Source: Duganella sp. Root336D2 (GTDB taxonomy: Bacteria > Pseudomonadota > Gammaproteobacteria > Burkholderiales > Burkholderiaceae_D). Taken from it: DNA of 64,000 nt. Shown in pieces: positions 58,519-64,000 of this stretch. The DNA is taken from NCBI RefSeq assembly GCF_001425005.1, contig NZ_LMDB01000004.1, forward strand, positions 62,001-126,000. The letters run 5' to 3'. A program made the translations under genes and the position numbers. Under the pieces are notes generated by a model that saw only the letters and a list, made by a program, of their open reading frames with translations, had not been told where the DNA came from and ran no database searches. The first letter of the stretch is position 1; each line of letters starts with the position of its first letter.

Positions 58519-59440
58519 TCATCGGCAATTCGACCAGGTGGTAGCCCAGGCCGGTCAACACTGCCAGCAGCGACAGGAACAAGCTCCATTGCCAGAACGG
58601 GTGCAGCGTGTCCAAGGTGCGGAACGCCAGCCCCATGACTGGCGGATGGAACAGGTAGATGCCATAGCTGTACCTGGCAATGAACTTGCTGGCACGGTTC
58701 AGCCGTGGCGCCGAGATTTCGCGCAGCCACGGCAGGACCAGCCCGACCGCCAGGCAGACCATCCAGCGGCCGTAATTGTTGGCGCGCGGCTCGGCATACG
58801 CGACAAACGCCGCGCTGGCCAGCGCCAGCAATGGCGGCCACAGCCACGCAGGCAGGCGCGCCCTGCCCTGCAGGCGCCACGCCAGCACGCCGGCCAGGAA
58901 ACAGGGCGCGAATTCGAACAGGCCGAGGCGCGCCGTCACCAGCGGCTGCAGCAGGGCCAACGGAATCGAGAGCAGCCACAGCGCCAGCAGCCAGCGCAGC
59001 GGTCGCCGCCGCAACAGCAGGAACAGCAAGGGCAGCACCAGGTACATCTGCAGCTCCAGGCATAGCGACCACAGCACCGCCGACATATAGCGCGCATACA
59101 CCAGGTTCTGCACCAGCAGCAGGTTGGCGAGCAGCTCGAAAGGCGTCCACTGCGCATCCTGCAAGAAATAGATCCCCAGCAGCATGACCGCCGACAGCGG
59201 ATAGATGCGGCAGGCGCGCTGCAGGTAAAAGGCGCGCAACAGCGCCGCACCGGCCAGTTGCTGGCGCTCCAGCGACTGCATCAGCACCAGGCTGGTGTGC
59301 ACGAAGAACAGCATGACGCCGAGCTGGCCCAACGCGAAGGAGGCTGGGCTGGTACGGATGGTGTAGCCGGCGAGATGGGCGGCCAGCACCAGCAGCACGG
59401 CGACCGCACGCAGGAAATCAAGGTTCGGCTTGAGCATCAT
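58445..59440 (-). CDS. Acyltransferase 3 family membrane protein (paralogue 1)
   Basis: This 331-residue polytopic acyltransferase has ten or so helices. The first cytoplasmic loop has KPNLDFLRAVAVLLVLAAHLAG (4-25), with the catalytic His (H22), and RACRIYPLSAVMLLGIYFL follows. SYGIYLFHPPVMGL near residue 270 is the family's other signature. It should add acetyl or a similar group to the polysaccharide at the membrane. It is closely related to the next gene, with the same length and motifs. Confidence 0.9.
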   Translation of the reverse strand: MMLKPNLDFLRAVAVLLVLAAHLAGYTIRTSPASFALGQLGVMLFFVHTSLVLMQSLERQQLAGAALLRAFYLQRACRIYPLSAVMLLGIYFLQDAQWTPFELLANLLLVQNLVYARYMSAVLWSLCLELQMYLVLPLLFLLLRRRPLRWLLALWLLSIPLALLQPLVTARLGLFEFAPCFLAGVLAWRLQGRARLPAWLWPPLLALASAAFVAYAEPRANNYGRWMVCLAVGLVLPWLREISAPRLNRASKFIARYSYGIYLFHPPVMGLAFRTLDTLHPFWQWSLFLSLLAVLTGLGYHLVELPMIRLGARWSAGRQQRPAAVPPVVPG

Positions 59441-59506
59441 GGCTCCGCTCGCGTGGCGCAGGACCTTCAGTCTGCACTATGCTCGGAGCCTAAGCTTTGC
59501 GCTGCA

Positions 59507-60496
59507 TCATGCGCCGGTGAGCTGGCTGGCGCCGACCGGCTTGCGTTCGTGCCAGGCCGCGCCAAGCTTGATCATCGGATGTTCAACCAGGTGATAGCCC
59601 AGGTAAGGCAGCACCACCATCAAGGCCCAGAACAGGCTCCACTGCAGCAGCGGATGCCAGCCTGCCAGCGTCTCGAAACACAGGGCCAGCATCGGATAGT
59701 GGAACAGGTAAATGCCATAGCTGTACTTGGCAATGGTCTTGCTCGCGGCATTCAGGGCCGGCGTGCCGAGCTGGCGCACCCAAGGGATGGTCAGGCCCAG
59801 CGCCAGGCAGACCGCCCAGCGCGAATAGTAATTGCTGCGCGTTTCGGCAAACAGGATGTAGGCCAGGCTGGCCAAACCCAAGGCCAGCGGCCACAGCCAG
59901 GCTGGCAAGCGCTCCCGCTCGCCCAGGCGCCAGGCAATCACCCCTCCCAGGAAGCAAGGCACGTAGCACAACACGTTAAAGCGCGGCGATACGACAGGCG
60001 GCAGCAGCGCCACCGGCAGCGACACCAGCCAGAAGGCAAACAACCATTTGAGCGGCCTGTTGCGGAACCAGATAAACAGGAACGGCAACATGAAGTACAT
60101 CTGGACTTCCAGCGGCAGCGACCACAGCGGGTCGCTCATCAGCCGCGTGTACGCCAGGTTCTGCACCAGCGCCAGGTTGGTGAACAATTCAAAATAAGTC
60201 CAATGCTGGTCCATCAGGAAATACACACCGAGCACCAGGGTCATCGACAAGGGGTAGATGCGGCAGATGCGCTGAATGTAGAAACGCTTGAACAGCCCAG
60301 GCCCGCTGGCCTGCTGGCGTTCGAGCGATTGCATCAGCACCAGGCTGGTATGCACAAAGAAGATCATGACGCCCAACTGACCCATCGCATACGAGGCCGG
60401 CGTGGAATGGCCGCTGGCAGTGCGGAATACATGCGAGAACAGAACGAACAGCACCGCCACCGCGCGCAGCAGGTCAAGGTTCGGTTTGTTCGTCAT
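59507..60496 (-). CDS. Acyltransferase 3 family membrane protein (paralogue 2)
   Basis: This 329-residue paralogue has the same signature: KPNLDLLRAVAVLFVLFSHVF with H22, HTSLVLMQSLERQQ, RICRIYPLSMTLVLGVYFL and SYGIYLFHYPMLAL. The gene lies 66 bases from paralogue 1, in the same orientation, so it arose by tandem duplication. Divergence between the two is spread over the length, so they may use different acceptor positions. It starts 60 bases after the GNAT gene's end. Confidence 0.9.
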   Translation of the reverse strand: MTNKPNLDLLRAVAVLFVLFSHVFRTASGHSTPASYAMGQLGVMIFFVHTSLVLMQSLERQQASGPGLFKRFYIQRICRIYPLSMTLVLGVYFLMDQHWTYFELFTNLALVQNLAYTRLMSDPLWSLPLEVQMYFMLPFLFIWFRNRPLKWLFAFWLVSLPVALLPPVVSPRFNVLCYVPCFLGGVIAWRLGERERLPAWLWPLALGLASLAYILFAETRSNYYSRWAVCLALGLTIPWVRQLGTPALNAASKTIAKYSYGIYLFHYPMLALCFETLAGWHPLLQWSLFWALMVVLPYLGYHLVEHPMIKLGAAWHERKPVGASQLTGA

Positions 60497-60556
60497 GGCG
60501 CAGTACCTCGAAGGTCGAGTTCATATTCTTGCATGAAAAAGTCTGGCTGGGCCAGC

Positions 60557-61111
60557 TTATGGAAGGCGCAGCCGCCATGGCCGCGCCCGCCGCAGGGGGT
60601 TGAGCTCCACCACCAGGGCGCGGCGGCGCCAGCCGGCCGCAGCAAAGGCACGCAAGGATGGGTGGTTGTTATGCCACACCCGTGCAAACAGGCAGTCAAA
60701 GCCCTGCGCCGCCATGTCGGCGGCCGAGGCGGCGATCAATGCCGGCGCCACCTTGCGCCCGCGCATAGCCGGCGAGGTAATGATTTGCACCAGCTTGGCC
60801 TGTTTGTCCTGCAAGGGCCAGAAGCCGCGCGGACGGTAGCGTTCGCCATACCAATAGAAGCACAGGCCGACGATCTGGCCGGCATCGCGGCAGGCATACG
60901 CATGGGCGCCCTCGCCTGCGTAAAAAGCTTGCTCGCGCATGACCGGGTCGGGACAATCCTCGATTTCGGCACGCTGCACCGGGCCGATGACATAACCGGC
61001 AGCCTGCGGCGGCATCGGTGCCGGCCCGGCACCGGCGCCGCGCTGCAGCACACGGTAGATGGAATAATCGCCCAACAGGGCTTTCGCCAGTTGCTTGAGC
61101 AGCGCTTTCAT
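60557..61111 (-). CDS. GNAT-family acetyltransferase
   Basis: This 184-residue GNAT-fold protein has QIVGLCFYWYGERYRPRGFW as the central strands, QIITSPAMRGRKVAPALIAA for the acetyl-CoA pyrophosphate site (the R-x-x-G/A-like SPAMRGRKVAPAL), and RVWHNNHPSLRAFAAAGW, the family's NPxA-like C-terminal motif. The substrate is unknown; its place in the sugar-decoration cluster suggests an amino sugar. The start overlaps the BioF2-like gene by ATGA. Confidence 0.85.
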   Translation of the reverse strand: MKALLKQLAKALLGDYSIYRVLQRGAGAGPAPMPPQAAGYVIGPVQRAEIEDCPDPVMREQAFYAGEGAHAYACRDAGQIVGLCFYWYGERYRPRGFWPLQDKQAKLVQIITSPAMRGRKVAPALIAASAADMAAQGFDCLFARVWHNNHPSLRAFAAAGWRRRALVVELNPLRRARPWRLRLP

Positions 61112-62058
61112 ACGGCGGCAACCCGGCCAAAACGCAGCATGCGTTTCAGGCGGGCTTTCAGCCCAAAGCGCTCAACCATGCGTCCCAGCCATCCCGACAA
61201 CAGGTTCATCGAGAAGTGCGCGCGCAGCAGCAGGCTGTTGGCCAGGCTGCGGCGTACCAGGAAAATATTGGCGCACAGGCGCTGCTCGGTAGCGAACAGG
61301 CGCTTGTGCTCGGTTTCCCCTTCGGTGAAATCAAAGAAGCGGAACTTGCCCTCGTTGAACAGATCTTCCAGCGCCAGCCATTGCAAGACGGTGCCGACCG
61401 ACAGTTTCATATACTCAGGATCGTACCCCTGGTAGGAGTAGCTCAGCACACCGTCGCTGGCCGGACAGAGCAGGTAGGAGACGGCGCGCTCGCCATCGAA
61501 CAGCAGGTAGGCGCGTACCTGGTCATCGGCAGCCCAGCCACGCGCCTGCTGGCGGAACGATTCGCTGGACGGCAGGCCTGCATCGAGCAGGCGGTCCTGG
61601 TAGGTGCGGCGCGACAGCGGCAGGGCCAGTTGCAGGAAAGCGTCGATTTCATCCGGCGTACGGTAGCTCTTCCAGCGCAGCTCACCACCGGTCTGCTCGG
61701 CGAACTTGCGCACCTTGCGCACGATGGTGGCGCGGGTCTTGGAGGAAAACTTGGCCTGGTAGGCGGCAAAGCCCATGCCGAGGTCGATAAAGCAATGGCG
61801 GTAATGCTGCGGCACGTAGCACAGGTAGTCGCCAGCCCTGCGGAACGGCGGCGCCTGCCCGTCGAGCGGAACGCCACGCTCGACGAAGCCCTGGCTGCCG
61901 TGCAGCAGCTCCTGCACGGGCGCGTGCAGCGCTTGCGCCTGCCGTACCGGGGCCCCCAGTTTCTCCGGGCGTACCTGCAGCGGCAGTGCATAACTGGCCA
62001 GGGTCAGGTCGCTGAGCTGGAACCTGAACGGGACCGGGCGCAATTCCCAGCGACTCAT
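61108..62058 (-). CDS. GNAT/BioF2-like acyltransferase
   Basis: This 316-residue protein has YQAKFSSKTRATIVRKVRKFAE (about 99-120, the common SKKxRYxxRR-type block), SYLLCPASDGVLSYSYQGYDPEYMKLSVGTVLQWLALEDL (acetyl-CoA site) and FFDFTEGETEHKRLFAT. It belongs to the Acetyltransf_6/FemAB-like group that modifies sugars or peptidoglycan-like precursors. The ATG at 62058 overlaps the deacetylase stop by ATGA; a longer frame to 62331 lies inside the deacetylase gene and is rejected. It has weak similarity to the second half of the 36378 fusion, by motif only. Confidence 0.87.
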   Translation of the reverse strand: MSRWELRPVPFRFQLSDLTLASYALPLQVRPEKLGAPVRQAQALHAPVQELLHGSQGFVERGVPLDGQAPPFRRAGDYLCYVPQHYRHCFIDLGMGFAAYQAKFSSKTRATIVRKVRKFAEQTGGELRWKSYRTPDEIDAFLQLALPLSRRTYQDRLLDAGLPSSESFRQQARGWAADDQVRAYLLFDGERAVSYLLCPASDGVLSYSYQGYDPEYMKLSVGTVLQWLALEDLFNEGKFRFFDFTEGETEHKRLFATEQRLCANIFLVRRSLANSLLLRAHFSMNLLSGWLGRMVERFGLKARLKRMLRFGRVAAV

Positions 62059-63014
62059 CCATACCTCCGGCGATAAGCCTGTTCCACCATGCGCATGCCG
62101 GTACGATGAAATGGCGAAGTCAGCGGGCCATGCTGGATGCCCGCCGCGGATGGGTCGCGGCCCACAAATCCAGCCGTACGGAAACTGTCGCTGTGCTGCT
62201 GCAGAAATTGGCACAGCCGGTGGAAGCGCTGCACGACCACCGGGTCGCTGCGCGTCTTGGCCGTGTTCAGCAATTCGAAGCCGTGCGACAGCAGCACGAA
62301 TGCCTGCCTGCCCTGCTCCAACGCTTGCCACAGCAAGCCCTCCAGCTCAGCCGACGAACATGATGTCAGTTGCGCGTGGCGCAGGCCGCGGCCATCGCGG
62401 TATACCGTCATCGGATATTCCGTTACCCCATCGCAGTTGGCCGGATCGGTCATCAGGGTACCGGGCATGACCCCGCTGTCCGGGCCCATCAAGGTCGCGT
62501 TGTAGCTGCTGTCGAACGGCAGGCCATTGGCGGCCAGCGCATGCAGGGTATCGCGGTTGAAGCCGAAGCTGCCGGCGCGGAATGCGTTCACGTTCCTGGC
62601 GCCGGCCTGTTGCAGCATGGCCAGGCCTTTGCGGATCAGGATCGTCTGTTCATCCAGGGAAAAGTAGCGCAGGTGCTGGCGTTTGCCTGCCGCAGGCGGC
62701 AGCAGCGGCTCGCGCGCCTCGTCCACCCATTCGGTATGCAGGTGCAGCTGCACCTCATGTCCTGCCGCCTGAATCATGCCGACGATTTCCGCCAGCGGCT
62801 GGGGGCCGAAACGGGCTGCAAACAGCGGTTCGACGAAGAACACGCCTGTCAAGCCATGCTCGGACAGCATTTTAAGCTGGTAGGGCAAGCCATAGTCGCC
62901 ATCTGCGGTGGGGCCATGGATGTAGCGCTGGAATGCATCCGGGAAGCGGGCATCGATGCCTTGCCAGCCATCGCACCAGATCTCCACATCGACAGTAATC
63001 AAGACATCCAGCAT
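62055..63014 (-). CDS. NodB-like polysaccharide deacetylase
   Basis: This 319-residue carbohydrate esterase starts MLDVLITVDVEIWCDGW, where D9 and E11 (TVDVE) are the first-motif residues, then HEVQLHLHTEWVDEA (about 86-100) with metal ligands in LHLHTEW, and the late FVLLSHGFELL. The arrangement is a deacetylase of the MBT1-like kind. It is distinct from the XrtA-locus enzyme at 5425. It is first in an operon with two acyltransferases, so deacetylation and re-acylation may be paired. Confidence 0.88.
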   Translation of the reverse strand: MLDVLITVDVEIWCDGWQGIDARFPDAFQRYIHGPTADGDYGLPYQLKMLSEHGLTGVFFVEPLFAARFGPQPLAEIVGMIQAAGHEVQLHLHTEWVDEAREPLLPPAAGKRQHLRYFSLDEQTILIRKGLAMLQQAGARNVNAFRAGSFGFNRDTLHALAANGLPFDSSYNATLMGPDSGVMPGTLMTDPANCDGVTEYPMTVYRDGRGLRHAQLTSCSSAELEGLLWQALEQGRQAFVLLSHGFELLNTAKTRSDPVVVQRFHRLCQFLQQHSDSFRTAGFVGRDPSAAGIQHGPLTSPFHRTGMRMVEQAYRRRYG

Positions 63015-63101
63015 GCGCGCGCCAGCTTCGGGTTAACAAAATTTACATAATATTAACGATTGACCAAGGCCGGCGCAACCGTGGCGTGAAGTAGAGCAAT
63101 T

Positions 63102-63367
63102 CTAGGCCGAGCTGAACGTCGTGATGGTGGATGTCAAAGTGGCCCCGCAACTTGTCTTGTGGCCGTCATAAGCTACCGGAATCCCGCCAATGGCATGCTC
63201 GGGACTCCCTTCGATGATTACGCATACGCTATGGCCCGGCACAGGACAGGCGCATTGGTCGCCAACGCGTGCAACTGGGATTCCGTCGACCGTGAACCAG
63301 GTCGCACTGACGCTGACCACCTTGCCCCATGCGAGGTCGGGTCGTTGAGGCGAATGACGTTAGGCAT
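63102..63367 (-). pseudogene. PAAR-domain protein with a frameshift (type VI secretion tip)
   Basis: The expected start is ATG at 63367 with MPNVIRLNDPTSHG, the usual PAAR beginning. The rest (KVVSVSATWFTVDGIPVARV, GDQCACPVPGHSV, GHKTSCGATL) is in the frame that only opens at 63320. The two parts join if one G is added to the run of four G (plus-strand C, about 63325-63328), restoring HGGKVV. So a single-base deletion breaks the gene, or it is a sequencing error in a homopolymer. PAAR proteins cap the VgrG spike of type VI secretion systems. The start overlaps the immunity gene stop (ATGCCTAA). Confidence 0.8.
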
Positions 63368-64000
63368 GCTTAGGCATCGCCTGATGGGCCGTTGGCGCCG
63401 TCATTCGATAACGGCGATGGCGTATTGCTTGCAATGGGATCGTCATAGCGGACCAGGCGCCAGACGGGCTGGTGCTGTGCTGGTCACTGCTGCCTCGAAG
63501 ACGCTCAACAAATGACAAGTCGCGCTTTATGATGGCAGGCGGCATGGCATCCCCGGACGTAAAGAGACGCGTACTGCCGTGCACGTCGTTCTCAGGGCAT
63601 TGCCAGAAACCAGTCTGCGGACAGCTTGCGCCGGTACGCACAAGTTCGCCCAAAGGGAGCGCATCAGCATTATCGGATTGCAGCAATGCCTTTTTGTCTG
63701 TCGCACCTTTACTGCCATCTGTCGGTCGCAGCCGCAGAGAGTTCAGGATCTTGTCCCAAATTTGCAGCATCTGTTGGTCGGTCACGGTGACTGGCTTAGG
63801 GTCAAGACCTCCATCTGAATTCCCCGACTGAAGGTCAATACGAATCTGTGGGTGGAGTTCATCGGCATGTAACCCTGGCGCCTCCCACGTGAACAGATGC
63901 GCCTGCTGACCACGATCGTTCGGGGCTTTCATTAACCACTCTTGGCCAGGATGTTCGCCAATCTTGCGATCCCCCTCTTTAATGTTGCGAATTCCACCCA
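63360..64000 (-). CDS. Tli4-like T6SS immunity protein (C-terminal part, cut by the window)
   Basis: The last 213 codons are present; the frame is open to the right edge. The visible part has KIGEHPGQEWLMKAP, HLFTWEAPGL, then LQIWDKILNSLRLRP, a CPQTGFWQCPE motif, and near the end SGDAMPPAIIKRDLSFVERL. From memory these blocks resemble the C-terminal domain of T6SS immunity proteins of the Tli4 family, which protect against phospholipase effectors. The following PAAR gene fits a type VI effector/immunity locus. The N-terminus and the effector are outside the window. Confidence 0.7.
   Translation of the reverse strand, partial: GGIRNIKEGDRKIGEHPGQEWLMKAPNDRGQQAHLFTWEAPGLHADELHPQIRIDLQSGNSDGGLDPKPVTVTDQQMLQIWDKILNSLRLRPTDGSKGATDKKALLQSDNADALPLGELVRTGASCPQTGFWQCPENDVHGSTRLFTSGDAMPPAIIKRDLSFVERLRGSSDQHSTSPSGAWSAMTIPLQAIRHRRYRMTAPTAHQAMPKHA

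Noticed and set aside
1..64000. CRISPR arrays, tRNA or rRNA genes, insertion sequences
   Set aside because: No regularly spaced repeats, no tRNA cloverleaf segments and no transposase-like frames were seen; the few repeats are short regulatory-type palindromes.

Overview
The window is GC-rich DNA with tightly packed, often ATGA-overlapping genes. It looks like chromosome of a betaproteobacterium of the Oxalobacteraceae (Massilia / Duganella / Janthinobacterium type). That assignment rests on the gene order of the exosortase A (XrtA / PEP-CTERM) exopolysaccharide locus and on the protein sequences; no rRNA or tRNA gene is present to confirm it. I see no CRISPR array, insertion sequence or replication origin.

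Layout. (1) 1-12496, minus strand: the core XrtA operon, read right to left. It holds the chain-length determinant, tyrosine autokinase, outer-membrane beta-barrel, AAA ATPase, WecB, polysaccharide deacetylase, FemAB-like protein, glycosyltransferase, XrtA fused to EpsI, a second glycosyltransferase, and an amidotransferase cut by the window edge. (2) 12678-14145, plus strand: a secreted trypsin-like protease and the Wza-like export lipoprotein. (3) 14366-17241, plus: an HPr-rel-A cassette (probable Tat-exported protein, PqqD-like protein, HprK-like kinase, nucleotidyltransferase) behind a sigma-54-type promoter. (4) 17305-20572, plus: lytic transglycosylase, GMC oxidoreductase and short-chain dehydrogenase. 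(5) 20613-21506, minus: a PEP-CTERM protein of PepA type, with a near-consensus sigma-54 promoter and an upstream inverted repeat. (6) 21665-28444, minus: FeeM-like N-acyltransferase, TPR lipoprotein, ThiF-like E1, nitroreductase and glycosyltransferase. (7) 28783-36241, minus: acyl-CoA ligase, PLP decarboxylase, asparagine-synthetase-like protein and a second TPR lipoprotein (PrsT). (8) 36378-45294, plus: ATP-grasp/acyltransferase fusion, acyl carrier protein, two alpha/beta-hydrolases, glycosyltransferase, TPR protein and a large membrane protein of O-antigen-ligase type. (9) 45299-50130, minus: initiating sugar transferase with the PrsK/PrsR two-component system. (10) 50204-63014: UDP-sugar epimerase and dehydrogenase, a PAS chemoreceptor, a flippase, an alpha-toroid protein, an AAC(3)-like acetyltransferase, two paralogous membrane acyltransferases, two GNAT-type proteins and a NodB-like deacetylase. 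(11) 63102-64000, minus: the edge of a type VI secretion effector/immunity locus, with a PAAR gene that carries a frameshift.

How it fits together. The sugar transferase, TviB/TviC, WecB, glycosyltransferases, flippase, polymerase-like protein, chain-length protein, kinase, beta-barrel and export lipoprotein form a plausible Wzx/Wzy-type route for a polysaccharide carrying amino and acyl groups. XrtA would process PEP-CTERM proteins such as the PepA-like one and so link proteins to this matrix. PrsK and PrsR (an activator with the GAFTGA motif) are the expected partners of sigma-54. The two good sigma-54 promoters I found sit upstream of the PEP-CTERM gene and of the HPr-rel-A cassette, which suggests that both are outputs of the PrsK-PrsR system.
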